A stretch of 64,000 nt of DNA from positions 189,566,491-189,630,490 of the forward strand of contig NC_134702.1 of the NCBI RefSeq assembly GCF_043290135.1, read 5' to 3'. The notes under the pieces are model-generated. The model made no database searches and was not told where the DNA came from. It worked only from the letters and a program-made list of their open reading frames with translations. Positions 1 to 12,436 of the stretch are shown piece after piece (position 1 is the stretch's first letter; each line of letters starts with the position of its first letter). The position numbers and the translations under genes were made by a program. Origin of the DNA: Rhipicephalus microplus (lineage: Eukaryota > Arthropoda > Arachnida > Ixodida > Ixodidae).

Positions 1-232
1 TAATTCATGAAAATGATGCTTGAATATGTCACTGTATGAGTTGCGGTATGTTGATTTTCATGAATATCTAATCACATGGGTTAGATAAGTGTCTGTTTCT
101 TTTAAACACTGCAAATTTAGCAATGTTTAATTCTTTTTTCTAATAATTACAATTCCATGTTGTACTAGTTCATGTTTGACTTCATGCAGTATGCGAGATG
201 TCACTGACGTATCATTATTATGGTTCTTACAG

Positions 233-1198
233 GTCTTCGCAGGCTACGGCCATAAACAACTGCTCGGCTGTGCCCCCAACTACGCCTTCAATGTAAGAAT
301 GCCTATGTGGACTTTGAATATTAAATCTGCTAGGCTTTCTTCAAGCTAGAGGTATCATGCTTGAGCAAGTACAAATTTGTGATGTCAGAAGAGATAAATA
401 ACATACAAGAAAATTGATGACAATACACTGGCAGCACACATTTTAATTCTTTTTTTTTGATTGTACAAATGAATAGCAGCTTGGACATATCTTTTCAGTC
501 AACCAACATGAGCAGCCTCCAATTTTTTTCGTAGGACAGGTGTCATCTATGCTCTGCTTGCACTGTCTATTGCAGGTTGGCAATCACATGCTTTTAGTAT
601 TGCTGTCAATGTATGGTTGCATCACGCAATTCAACTTAATTGTCTGTTTTTGTTAATGTTGTGTTGCTAGTACACTTATACTCTACAGGCATAATCACTC
701 ACTTGGCAATAATCAGTTTCTTTCCCTTTCCTTAGCATCACTCTCTGTGCCAACATGTGAAACTAAGCTGCCAAGACTTGCATATGAACTTCACGACAGC
801 TTTTCTAATCTGTGCCTTGTTTCTGTTTCTGTTTCTTCTGCAGGCCCACCGGAAAACCCACAGATTTTACACCATCTCGGTAATTACACCCTCCACACTT
901 TTTGCAAACATTTTGATGGCACTTAGCGGTAAGCGTAAATTTGTTTTGCAGGAAGAGAAAAACATGCAGTGAGGACGTGGATGCGAGTATTGAAGACCTT
1001 CTTGGCAGCTGCTCCACCTCAATTCAAGCGATCGCAAAGAAAAAAGAAGCGCTGCAGCCAGATGAGTGCGACATAGCTGGAAGCCTTGTAGCTGTCAAAC
1101 TCAAGACATTACCAAAGAGAAAGCGCTCACAGGTGCTTTTTGAGATCCACAAGCTTCTACATGAAGCAGAAATGGAATGTCTGGAGGATTCCAACTGA
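233..1198 (+). CDS. 3' end of a MADF/BESS-type DNA-binding protein gene (three exons)
   Basis: Three exons fit in one frame: 233-292, 844-879 and 952-1198. Each has an AG acceptor. The two internal donors are GTAAGA and GTAATT, and the phase is preserved at both junctions. The joined peptide is a Ser/Thr/Pro-rich linker followed by a basic stretch (KRKTCSEDVD) and a C-terminal segment with the BESS pattern (LVAVKLKTLPKRKRSQ, then FEIHKLLHEAE), ending at TGA 1196-1198. BESS motifs mediate protein-protein contacts in MADF/BESS transcription factors; related MADF or Myb-like proteins also accompany PIF/Harbinger transposases. The N-terminal MADF domain would lie upstream of the window. The gene points toward the HARBI1-like gene at 9.5-19.1 kb, so the two are convergent. 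It may be a host regulator or the Harbinger accessory protein. The splice model is well supported; the BESS call comes from pattern recognition. Confidence 0.68.
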
Positions 1199-1440
1199 AA
1201 TAATAGTACATATTAATGAGACTAGCATTACTTCAAATTTGGACAAGTGTACAATTATAAATCTTTCATCACATAGCGATTCTATCGAAATAATGTCAAC
1301 CTAATGTCAATTAGGTCGACGAAATCATAATACAGTCTTTTCCGTCCCCTTTATTGATGCATCTGTGCTTGTAAGCCACGCCGTCGCCATCGCGGTACGA
1401 GCAGCATTTACAAGCAATCCCAGGTTTGCATGCAGAAATA

Positions 1441-1590
1441 CACCTGATAAAGTGAATGGCCCGACGGGCAACTGCCTTAGCTCAATTGGTACAACATCAG
1501 GTGCCTTATTCGAAGGTTGCAGGCTCGGTTGCTATAGACAGCAACTTGCCTTTTTGTCCACTTTTATTGTCACACCTAACTGTAACTAAA
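1441..1590 (+). repeat. tRNA-derived SINE, degenerate
   Basis: TTAGCTCAATTGGTA near 1468 resembles a tRNA A box with D loop. It is followed about 35 bp later by GGTTGCAGGCTCGG, a degenerate B box. A tail with CTTTTTGTCCACTTTTATTG follows, a typical non-tRNA SINE tail. It cannot fold as a functional tRNA, so a SINE remnant is preferred. No target-site duplication was found. Confidence 0.5.
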
Positions 1591-1858
1591 ACGAAAAATC
1601 TCCCCTATACTATCCGTTAAAAAAAACTGGCCCTTCAACTCTCCTTCTTTTGTTAATGATTAGGGTTATAAACAATGAAGGGATTGGTGAAAAGCTGATG
1701 ATGCTATTTTTTAAAGAGGTACTGACACGAAATTTTTTGTCTATTGTTTTATGTGTCAAATGACAGGCCAACACTTCAAGAGCGTAGGAAATGTACCGGT
1801 AAGCATGAGTGCGCCCCGGCCTTTGAAAGCTAGTTTTGATTCTACTGTACCCTGGCAT

Positions 1859-3712
1859 CATGGATGGATGGATGCTATGAGCGTCCCCTTTATAACGGGG
1901 TGGTGACAAGTATGCCACCAGGCTCGACAAAAAAAAAACCTTTTTTTCTTTTTTGATGTTGGCCTAATGCCTCTACTTCAATAAATTCTATCTTAATGGA
2001 AAAAAAGGTAAATTTTCAGCTTAAGTTCTCTGCGATTTACGGCACGCTGTCCATATTTTATTTTTCCAATATTTATTTTTGTCCTTTCTCTCTAATTTTC
2101 TGCCACCAATACTCTAACCGTCTCTTACTTATTTCAATCGCGGGTGTGTTCAGCTTTCCATTGATGTCCCTAAAACTCAAGGCTTCTTGTAGGCTCGTGC
2201 CCAAACGTACACCTGGGTGGATATCTCCACATTCAATCAGAACATGCTCCGCCGTTTCCTTATCTTTCCCGCAGCATGTGCATTGTTCTTCTTCTTTACT
2301 GAATCTTGCTTTATAACTACGCGTTCTAAGGCAACCCGATCTCGCTTCAAACAGTAAAGCGCTTCCCCTTGAATTATCGTAAAATGCCTCCCTCCTTATT
2401 TCATTTTTGCCCTTTCGGTAGTTACTCAAAGCCGGTTTTTTCTCCATAGCTGCCATCCAGTAAATCCTCTCCGCCTCCCTGACTTTTCCTTTAACGCTCT
2501 TTGTTGACATATGGCTTACAATACCAGCCGTATATTTACTAGTGAGTCTTCTAGTTCTTTTTCTCCACTGTGTGTCCACGCTCTTCCTATACAAATAACG
2601 GAACACCTTCTCTGCCCATCTATTCTCCTTCATATTTCTTAGCCTTTCTTCGAACCTTATTTTGCTCTGCGCTTCCCTCGCCTCAAAACCTGCCCACCCC
2701 ATATCGCCCTTTACAGCCTCGTTTGTCGTCTTCCCGTGAGCACCCAACGCGAGGCGTCCCACAGTCCTTTGATTTCCATCCATTCCCGATTGCACCTCTG
2801 CCCTCATGCACACCACTGAGTTCCCAAAAGTAAGCCCTGGAACCATTACACCCTTCCACAGACCTCGAAGCACCTCATACCTATTGTATCCCCACAACGC
2901 TCTGTGCTTCATTATTGCCGCATTCCTCTTTCCTTTTGCTGCCGAGGCTTTTTCCTGTACCTCCATGTATCTATCACTCTCATTTACCCATACTCCAAGG
3001 TACTTGTATTCACTTACCCTCGGTATTTCTTGGCCTTGTATGGACACCGTCTGATCACAGGGATCATTGAATACCATCAATCCACACTTCGTTACACTGA
3101 ATCCTAGTCCAAGAGCTTCATCTTCCCTTCCGCATATATTCGCCAGCTGCTGTATATCATCTCGACTGTCCGCAAATAAGACGATATCGTCCGCATAAAA
3201 TAAACCTGGAAGCTTCTGCTCAATCATCATGCCGCCCTGTTTGTGTGACAGATTAAAACCAATGTTGCTACCTTCTAGCGCTTTTTACATACTCACCATG
3301 TACAACATGAATAACAGCGGGGACAAAGGACATCCCTGTCTCAGACCCTTGCCAACCTCAACGTTCTCTTTGCTACGCATTCCTTCCCACTCTATGCAAA
3401 CTGTATTTTCTCGGTATATCTCCCTCAAAAGCTGTATACAGTCGTCGCCCATGCCCATTCCTTTCAATATATTCCACAAAATTTCCTGATTAACGTTGTC
3501 ATATGCCCCAGTGATGTCTAGAAAAGCCACGTACAAGGGCCTATTCTCTCTTTTAGATATTTCTATACACTGAGTGAGAACAAACAGGTTATCGTCTAAC
3601 CGCCTGTCGACTCGAAATCCGTTCTGAAGTTCTCCCAAAATATCGTTATGTTCGGCCCATGTTTCTATTTTCATTTTTACTGCTTGCATCGCCAACCTGT
3701 ATAGTACCATGG
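1859..3712 (-). pseudogene. 5'-truncated non-LTR retrotransposon (LINE family A), RT plus zinc-knuckle C-terminus
   Basis: Two overlapping minus-strand reading frames (3710-3285 and 3230-2073) encode consecutive parts of a LINE reverse transcriptase, joined by a frameshift near 3240-3285. Visible motifs are FLDITGAYDNV, GLRQGCPLSPLLF, the catalytic box FYADDIVLF, and a C-terminal Cys-Cys-His-Cys knuckle (CTCCGKDKETAEHVLIEC). The 3' UTR is AT-rich and ends in CATC repeats at about 1873-1859. The 5' end is cut inside the RT thumb/finger region. Flanking GTACCCTGGCAT (1847-1858) and GTACCATGGCAT (3704-3715) may be a TSD, although the second copy overlaps coding sequence. The same family is present in near full length at 28.4-33.4 kb. 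The clade is not firmly assigned. Confidence 0.85.
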
Positions 3713-3780
3713 CATAGTACGAGCAGCGCCCCCAGGTGGTTTATGCGTGCATAAGATTTTGCGATGTATTCTTGTCCACA

Positions 3781-3840
3781 CATCGCTTCTTCAATCGTCT
3801 GCTGTATGCTGATCGCTTCTTCAATCGTCTGCTGTATGCT
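3781..3840. repeat. 30-bp tandem duplication
   Basis: Two adjacent 30-bp units that differ only at their first base (CATCGCTTCTTC... and GATCGCTTCTTC..., both ending GCTGTATGCT). Near-identity implies a recent duplication. Confidence 0.9.
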
Positions 3841-4555
3841 GCACCTGTCGCAGCTGTCATAGCAATTCGAAATCAAACGATTTCTCTGGCCTCTGATAAG
3901 CGTATATCTTGCGTTCGCGTGCGCATACCCTGTTCTAGAGTCCACTAGCTGGCTTAACAGGTACGCTGAATGATAGTGACTGGAAAGCGCGAGCAGGTGA
4001 TTGGGAAGGTCAGGCGGAAGCTAGCTTTTTTGTTTTGTTTTGGGGCTCCACATCATCACAACTAGCCACACTGCTACGTAAAGTCACCAGGGTTAGTACT
4101 GTAGCTCGACGTCAAAGTTGTGTCAATGTTTGTAGATTCGACACGAGAAAAACCAGTTTCACATGAAAATGAAATATTTTATCAGCATTAGCTGAGTGTG
4201 ACACTTGCTCAGAGCAGTCTCTGTATACAGGAGATTTGTATGGCAGAGTAAACTTGCCTCCCAAAAAAGGTGTCAGTACCCCTTTACCTTTTCTATAAGT
4301 TTTGATAAAATATGTACACTTATTTGGTTTTCAGATGTAGGAGTAAAACAAATTCAGAGCCGATAGTGACAGTGAACAAGTACTTATCAGTGGCTGTTAT
4401 GCATCGCTCAAATCTGATTATGTCAATATCGTCATTAATAAGCATAACTTAGTGTGCGACCATCGGTTACAACAACACTCCAGAATTGTATAGGGTTTGT
4501 ATGCAGTGCTGAGTAAACTAGAAGAATCCAGTTTTTGCTTGTCTCACACATTGGC
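3841..4555. other. No gene recognised
   Basis: AT-rich sequence without a supported reading frame, RNA gene or assigned repeat. Confidence 0.5.
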
Positions 4556-5115
4556 AATAATGATTTTATGATTAGCGGGAGCTCCTTGTCCTACTAGATT
4601 TGCGAAAGTGCTTTCATCTGTTGTCTTTTGAGAACCATGGGTAAATTTTGTCTGTTTTCACAAGAATCACGAGTATGGATTCAATTTTCAAGGTTTTCCT
4701 AATGTTTTATCGATTTCCCACAGTGTTTGCTGTGTTCTCTAAAATTGTTGTCAAAAGTGACCCACTTTTTTTATAAGCAATTCATAATTTATAGTCAGTG
4801 AATACTTCCCTCGATGGGTTCTTGTTTTTATTTTGCTGATGGAAGCTCCTTATCTCATTAGATTTGTGATGAAGCCTCTTCCTGGTGAGGAGCCTTCCTT
4901 TTCAGATGTGTTTTAAACCACGGGCATTTTTGTCTGTTTTCAAAAGAACTACGAATATAAGTTTGCATTTTAAGGTTGCGATATTGTTTTTATAGATGTC
5001 CCTCTGCGTGTTTGGTATTTTGTTTGAAATTGTTCCAAAATGTCGTGTACTTTATAAGCCGTTTAGAGTTTATTGACAATGATTTCCTCGATGGGGACCT
5101 TTTTTGTTGCACAGG
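4556..5115. repeat. Diverged direct duplication of about 275 bp
   Basis: Two consecutive blocks, roughly 4556-4835 and 4836-5115, share an ordered series of motifs: GGAAGCTCCTT or GGGAGCTCCTTGTC, TTTTGTCTGTTTTCA, a stretch beginning AAGAA, AAGGTT, TTTATAAGC, and CCTCGATGGG near the end of each. Indels separate the copies. No coding function is seen. Confidence 0.6.
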
Positions 5116-5759
5116 CAGTACACTCATCACTAAGCTTAGGCAGAGCCCGAACAATACAGTCAGGTACAGCTTTAGATGTCTGTAGCATTTACTCCTCAAA
5201 AGCCACAAGCTTTCACCAATGGGGGTGAAATTTAGACTGATGTCATGGGTTGGATGGCCGGGATACCCGGTTTCGGAAAATGAAAGGTGCATGAGAACGA
5301 CTGCTTCTTTAGTGGTAAAGATGGTCAGCTGCTGTGCTTTGGTCACCTAGATGAGGCCTCTGCATATTTATTAAGTTGTACTCTACCAGAGAGTTCCGTA
5401 GTAATATTTAGAGGGAGATCTGGCACTAGTGTCTACGCGGGCTTCTTCAGGAGCGCTTGTACCCCCCACGGGAATTATGGAAAGTACAAGCTTCGGAACT
5501 GCTTCGAATGGAACATCAACATCGATACGATTTCTAAATCTGTCCAATTTGTTGTCTTTGTGTATGCTCATTTGCATTTCAGTTCATTGTTCGCATTTCT
5601 TTGTCTTTTTTTTTCAGGGCACTTTTTGGAATTTATATGGTCAAATAGTCGCACTTAAAGCACGTAAACATAAGAAAAGTCAGAGGTAAAATGCAAATAC
5701 TGTATTGTTCCTTTCGTATGCCATTTGTGTCAATGTTAAGTATAAAAATCTCACATTGT

Positions 5760-5940
5760 ATCTTATTACATTTGTGTTTCAGTGCAATGTTTTGTATTTA
5801 TTCAATCACATTTATGTTTCAGTGCAGCATTTGCAATTCTGTGATTTCAATTGTGTTTCAGTGCAATATTTTGTATTTGTGCAGTCACATTGATGCTTCA
5901 TTGCAATATTTGTATGAATTCTCTCACATATGAATAAATT
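5760..5940. repeat. Minisatellite, about four diverged units of roughly 40 bp
   Basis: Units follow the pattern TCACATT...TGTTTCAGTGCAATATTTTGTATTT. The TTTCAGTGCA core recurs three times, with a fourth diverged unit (GCTTCATTGCAATATTTG). AT-rich and not coding. Confidence 0.7.
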
Positions 5941-6877
5941 CAACATATTGATGTTTTGCAAAATTGAGTTGTGAATTAGTCCTTGTGCAAAACTTTTCTA
6001 TAGCAGAGAAGGGCAGCCATAGTAATCATAAGTAAATCATTTATATCTATTGGTGGAGCACTAATGAACCTATATATAGCACATTCTGATCTTCATGTCA
6101 AAGCAATGTGGCAGCGCTACTGATGCGGAGAAAGACATGTTTAAGAACAAAGTACCAGCAGACATGAGTGAACCATTGATACATCTACTTCACTACTGCA
6201 TCACTAAAATGCTTCTATACATGTTACACAATAGCAAATGATCCCTTAAGGTCTTCCTTGTTGCAATAATTGGTAGGAAAGGTCTAGTTATGGCAGACTT
6301 CATTCTTTAAGGTAGTGCGTGAGAGCTTATTGGTCACTTGCCAGCTGGTAAAAAGATATCTCTTGTGCTATATGATACCAGCAGGCAGAAAATGTGTTCC
6401 ATGCTTGCCTTTCTGACAGTGAGTGGCTAGAAAGGCAAGCCCGGACATTTCCTGGTTAACAGTCTCCGATTAACACCAAAAGGAGCTGCCAGAGCATGGA
6501 TAGGCAGTATCAATGGCACTTCTCAAATGCTTATTTGGGATACGTCTGTCACGTTCTATATAAATAACAATTAGCTCTGGAAGATACTATGTTACGATAT
6601 ACATTAGCACAGACATTTTATTAGGATAGTATGATAAACACAGTATCATGTATTTGTGTTCAAAGTGAACCTACACTGTAGACTCTCAGAGCATGCAGAT
6701 TAATAAAATAGAACTGTTGCTTGAATAAAACAACTGCCTAAACACAGTACGGGTGCTGACTCAGAAATAAATTTTATTGGGAAAAACAAGCATATATATG
6801 GTGACATACAACATAACAAAAAAGAACAAAAAAGGATCCTAGCTAAAAAAAAACAGGTACATATATATAAAGCGGTA
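5941..6877. other. No gene recognised
   Basis: AT-rich stretch up to the left LTR of the adjacent Ty3/gypsy element. No supported coding region or RNA gene. Confidence 0.5.
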
Positions 6878-7012
6878 TGAGCCTTGGGACAAGAGACGAA
6901 GAAGCACAAAAGTTGGGGCAGGAAAGAACAGTAGGATGAAGCTGGGAATGATGGACGCCAGTCTCTACTGAGGCTATAAAGCTGCTCTGTTCTTTTAAGT
7001 TGAAACACTGCA
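6878..7012 (+). repeat. 5' LTR of the Ty3/gypsy element (about 135 bp)
   Basis: Starts TGAGCCTTGGGAC and ends ...CACTGCA, matching 9245-9392 in order through GGGGCAGGAAAG, GGATGAAG, TACTGAGGCTATAA and GTTCTTTT. The 5'-TG...CA-3' ends are approximate. Confidence 0.7.
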
Positions 7013-9244
7013 TTATTTTGGTGCAGCGGGCCATCGAAGCCAACATGTGGGTGACGTTCTTCGTCAACGTGACCTCCATGGAAGAGATCATCTTTTCGAA
7101 GTACCAAGTTCAAGATGAAGCAGCGGTGGACCTACCTCGTGAGCTCTGCTCGGAAGAACTCGTAAACCAGGTTGTGGGAAAGGCCGCTGTGGACGCTACT
7201 GAACTACAAAGGAAAGGTGCTGTAAAAGAGAACTTGCATGTGGCGACCTTCTACAACCTAGTTCTTCAACCAGTGCGTCGAAGAGACTCAAGATCACGGT
7301 CTTTGACGAAATAGGTGAGCCTCGTTTTGAAGGCTCTTCAGCTGCAACATGAACAGATTATGCAACAGAACGAAATATTAACATCCTTTATAAGCTCTCT
7401 GAATGCTGAGAAACCGATGCCTAAATTCGTAGAACCCGATGCCTTCGACCAAAAGCACGAAACAAGGGTTCGTTGAGAAGATCTCCCAGTTGAAGAAACC
7501 ATATGACGTCTATTCACTGCGTGTGTTTTTGGGATGGGCAGGACATTTCCGAACTTTCATTAAGAACTTTGCTGTCAAAACTAGATGCCTCGCATGTTTA
7601 ACACATAAAGACGTTCCCTTTGAATGGAGTGACGAATGTGAGAGAGTCTACCGTGACTTGGTGCTCAGAATCTCTTCCGACTCTGTCCTATGCCTACCAG
7701 ACTTCACTTTACCCTTTGAATTAAACACTGACGCCTCACATTATGGGACAGGAGCAGTGTTGTATCGAAAATATGTTGAAGCATCCAGCTGAGAAAAGCG
7801 ACTTGTAGTAGGTTACTACAGTTACACGTTTAAGCCATCTGAAACTAACTACACTACTACAAAAAAGGAAGTCCTGGCCGTTCTGAAGGCCACTGAGTAC
7901 TTCCGTTTGTACCTGGAAGGTACTAAGTTCACTTTGTTCACCGATCACCAGGCCCTCACTAATCTCTTGAATATGAGCCAAACAAAAGGACATATTGCTA
8001 GATGGGTGAATTACTTGCAGCAATACGACCTTACAATCTTGCATCGATCAGGGCCACTTTTAACCGATGCAGATGCTCTATCAAGGTTGATGGTACGAAG
8101 CAACCCAGAAAAATCCGAACAAATCAATGAAGTGAAGCTGTCGGAAGGCTCTGAACAACTGGTTTTTACTGAAAGTTGTTATGAAGTCCCATCAACACTT
8201 GTTTCCAGAGTCCTTTGTTTGTACCACGATAGCCCAGAATCTAGAGGACACAATGGATTTCGGTGCACCTACAACAAATTGGTGGCCTCACATGAAGAAA
8301 GGTTTCAGTCAGTACGTTCATTCCTGCCATGTGTGTCAAGTACACAAAGTCAAGTATAAACAGCCCACGGATGCTATGATACTACCTTGCCACTCGAACA
8401 TACCTTTCAAAGTAGTTCACCTGGATTTTGCCAAACTAAATAAGAAACGGGCGGAGTCAATAAAACGCAAGCTTTTCTTCTGGCCATAGATGAACACACG
8501 AGGATGGTCGTGGCACAAGCAGGAAAAGAAGATACAAATAGCGTCATAGGCCTCCTCGAAAAGGCATGTTCAAGACTACGTGGTCAAAAGTATGCGATAA
8601 AGGCCCGTTCAAGAGCGAAAAGCTAGCAAGATGGGCTCGGGATCACAATATATCGATCAAGTTCTGTGCTCCACACCATCCCACAGCGAATGGGCAGGCA
8701 GAACGTGCCATACGGGACGTGAAACAGTACATCAAGATGTACGATAGTTTTCCTGGTGGATGGAAATGTTCTTTGGAAGCCGCCGTGATACATCATAATC
8801 GATCCTGTACAAGTGGCTTTGGGTGCAATCTACAGTACGTTGTTTGAGTATGAACCCCTATTTTGCAGGCAGACCATGAGTTGGGACTCTTAAAAAAACA
8901 TCAAGGTCATTGAGGAGAGGCAAGAACAATCACAGGAGGAGAGATACCGAAAATGAATGAAAAAAAATTTCGGCAAGAGGCATCGAGCAGACATGCCAGA
9001 CATTCAAGTCAGCGGCCTCGTATTAGTGAGGATAGGAATAAGAGATGACAGTGGCAAATTTTACGGTCCTAACCCTGTGACCAAGACAGCCACCCAGAAC
9101 GGAATTTTGAAGACTGTCTGGTACACTGGTGAACGTGGATCGGTTGAATATGCTTCAATTGGAAAAGTCTGCAAATATTACCCCAGTAGGGGTAATTACA
9201 AGAAACCGGAAAAGGTGAAGTGGTATGAGCCCTAGGTGAAGTGG

Positions 9245-9392
9245 TGCGAGCCCTGGGACAGAATAAAAAGCACGAGAGCCGGAGCAGGAAAGAAAAGAAG
9301 GATGAAGTTGAGAATAAAGCAAATTAAGATGGATGCCAGTTCCATACTGAGGCTATAACGCTGTCCCGTTCTTTTTAAGGAGGAACATTACA
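9245..9392 (+). repeat. 3' LTR of the Ty3/gypsy element (about 148 bp)
   Basis: Direct repeat of 6878-7012 (GAGCCCTGGGACA ... ACTGAGGCTATAACGC ... GTTCTTTTTAAGG). It is preceded by a small local duplication of GGTGAAGTGGT, so the left boundary is uncertain. Confidence 0.7.
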
Positions 9393-12300
9393 ATATATAC
9401 TGACGATACAATTTGAACAACAAGTGATATAAAGGGTATCTGCCTTTACTCAGGCTTCAGTTTAGCCGCTGACCTGCCCGAGTGACGATGCGCTCTTGCC
9501 ACGGAACTCGGCCTTCATTCATAAAGCATTTGGTGAGCTTCTCCCGGACATCTATCGCCACTCTGCAAAGTAGATGCACACAATATAAAAGTGAACAGAA
9601 TTATTGACATTTGCTCTGAACTGTCATTTGCAAATTAGAACACGAGTTCTACAAAAATAATGGCAGTACTTTTCTAAAATTAAGATGTAAGAAAGAGTGT
9701 GACTGCGACAGCGAGATGCCTTTCAGCAAAAACCTTATTTTCAGAAAATGAATTGCACATAATAATGCCAAACGTATGAAAGATAAAGGGTAGGGTGTTC
9801 AAAATTTTACCTAGCGGAGTGACAGCCAGACGCAGGGGGCTCATTAAATATAGAGGGGTCATCGTCGCCGTCCCTCCAAGCTCCTTCCATGCAGCTGCCC
9901 TGCCAGTCCTCATGGTCCACATAGCCTGGTGGATTATATGTCAGCCTTGCATGTGGCGACTCCTGGAGCATGAAATTGTGCAGCACGACGCATGCCCGGA
10001 TGATGTTTTTGGTGGTGGTCTCTGAGGCCCTAAAGACTCTGCGGAGAATCCGCCACCAACTTGACATAATGCCGAATGCATTTTCAATGAGGCGACGTGC
10101 ACGGCTCAGCCTGTAATTGAACGTGGCCCTCTGAAGGTACTCTGCACGCTGTGCAGGGTTGCTCCGGTGCTTCTGCAGTTCTAAAAAAAAATTAAGTAAG
10201 CAATGAAACGCACGTAAGAACATCAAACGAAAAATAATGAGGTACCATTACTCATTACAGCAGGTATTGGAGTGCAAAGCAGAAGCTTTATGTTTGTGCA
10301 AACAACTTTCCGTGTATGTGTACGTAGCACAAGCGCTGAATGTAAGAACTCGGCATGAGTTTTATACATATTGTCATCCTGTAATTTTATATTCTGGCTG
10401 CGATATTGCAAGCAGTTAAGCAGTACGCAGAAGCTGCATTGCTGCCACGATTTTTGTGGCTTGCGCTTTATTTGCTCTCCAGCAAGCATGATATACTCAT
10501 CAAGGTTAATTTATTCTCGCTAAATAAATTAATATCATTTTTTTATGTGGACCTTTTTTTCGGTTTCGGTTTCTAGGCGCAGAATTAGCATGTGACATGG
10601 CTGTGTAGCTTGGTCACATGGCTACACAAGGCTGTTAAGCATGTCATGCTGATTATCGTCTGCTCTCGCTGGCTTTCTCGCACACACATCATACAAGCAC
10701 CTACAAAACAAACGAGAACTTTCGAGAACCTCTGCCACATACCAACTGGCAAAGCATTGGGACGATGCTTTGCCACAACATGCTTGCTTTACCTTCGAAA
10801 TTTGATTGCACCGCCCCTTTTCTCAAGAATCGGTTCTTTTTATATGTTACAAGTACTAGCTAAAAGGTCAAAATGTTGCGTATATCATTGAAATGACTAA
10901 ACACAAGTCAGTTTTCCAAAATTTAATAAAGCACTGACAATGTCAACTACACTACCATCAACATCTGCTTAATACAGCTCAATTAAGAATCCCCACAAAT
11001 GTAGGAGGCCTTTCTGCAGAGCCACTCAATGACATGACAAGTACACTCAGCTCCTGCAGTCTGCTTTGGTATGCATAGTTGCACACTTCCGAAGTATACG
11101 CTACCTTTGACACTCCTATCTCTCCGCATAGTTTACAGTAACTATATGCCTCAGTAGTGCAGATATTGTCTAACTACGCCCATTTCATTTGTGTAGTGTT
11201 TATGAACTGTTAACTATATTTCTATATTAATTTTTTTGTAGAATCTTCTATAAGAATTTTCTTTGTATTTGTATAATTTTCCAGCATCAAGAAAGAAATT
11301 GTGCAGCACATGCACAACGAAACTTGCCTCGCTGGGGGTAGGGTCGCATTATGAAAGTCTTCAGGGGAAAGGCTTCATCCCCTACTAATACATAGGGTAT
11401 AAGTCCTATGCTTCCGACATTTGCTGGCGGGGGAACTTCAAACAGTCTTCTGTTAAAGCAATCCAGCAAACGGGACCTTAAAAAATTCCACTGTCTTCTT
11501 CGCCTCCAAAGTGGCCCATGTCAACGTATGTAAATCTGGAATACAGTGATAGGTAATGCTGTATGAGAACACATATTGTTCCCTTTGTGCAAAGGACTGG
11601 TTTTCCATAGCGAGTCCAGTAGTACATGTACTGGCCATCTGTAAAAACTTGCAGAATGTAATTATCCTCCAAAAATGAGCATACAGTGTACAAGAAAAGT
11701 TTATTAGGCTTAGTGGTCACCCCGCAAATGAATACCGTAAATATTGTGCAGGATGATCCACCTTTTTGTTACATGTGGCTCTTTACGTACAAGTCATCAG
11801 TTTGACCAGGGCTGTGGTCGCAGTGCTTTGATGTAAGTGAAACGCTACATGTATGTGTCTGTGTGATGTCAAGGCATGTGAAAGATGAAACACCAAGCAA
11901 CCGAAACTTTGAAGCCTTCCAATTAGACGTGTGATGTCCGACACTGGTCTGTACCTACTTTGCTCTCTTTTAATCACGTCTTATAATGAGGCATAGCCTC
12001 CCCGCCAAAGGCTTCACTTCCTCATCATTACTGTTGCCATATTCACGCTAAAAAGGGAAAAACACACAGTGGGAGAACCAAAAAGAAAATCTAGTAGACA
12101 TAATTATACAGCACACCACCCAGACTTCACTTCCTCCTCACTCATCCGGTAGGTGTAAAAAAAGCGAGTGATGGTGTTGTCGTAGATGCAACACTGCTTT
12201 CTGGCGACAGGTTTTAAGGCATGCCAGTGGCAGTGGTAATGAGTACAAGAGAGAGGGAAGGGATAACAGTATTACTATTAATAAGGTCTCTCTGAACAAA

Positions 12301-12436
12301 TGGAAATCGTTATGAATATCTATGAGTGTAAGTAATAATGCAAGTGTGGAACCCCACAGTTTAGCATGAACGTAAGTGACTGTAACACCATTGAAGATAA
12401 TGTTGAATGAGTATGACAATCTGCTTGTTATGATAT

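Larger units (their letters stand above)
6878..9392 (+). mobile_element. Degenerate Ty3/gypsy LTR retrotransposon, internally deleted
   Basis: Short terminal direct repeats (about 6878-7012 and 9245-9392) flank an internal region with gag-like sequence (7031-7470) and then pol. Pol begins only at the RT connection (VFLGWAGHFRTFIKNFA near 7525), so protease and most of RT are missing. RNase H follows (ELNTDASHYGTGAVLY; TKKEVLAVLKATEYF; LFTDHQALTNLL), then the integrase zinc-finger end (CHVCQVHKVKY) and core pieces (HLDFAKL; APHHPTANGQAERAIRD). Stops and frameshifts near 7792, 8350 and 8490-8570 break pol. A TGG-initial primer-binding-site candidate lies at 7019, six bases after the left LTR. 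The element abuts the 3' end of the HARBI1-like gene. It cannot make a functional polyprotein. Confidence 0.85.

Noticed and set aside
757..1017. Open frames at 757-972 (+) and 805-1017 (-)
   Set aside because: They run across the introns and exons of the BESS gene model and ignore good splice sites; no recognisable protein.
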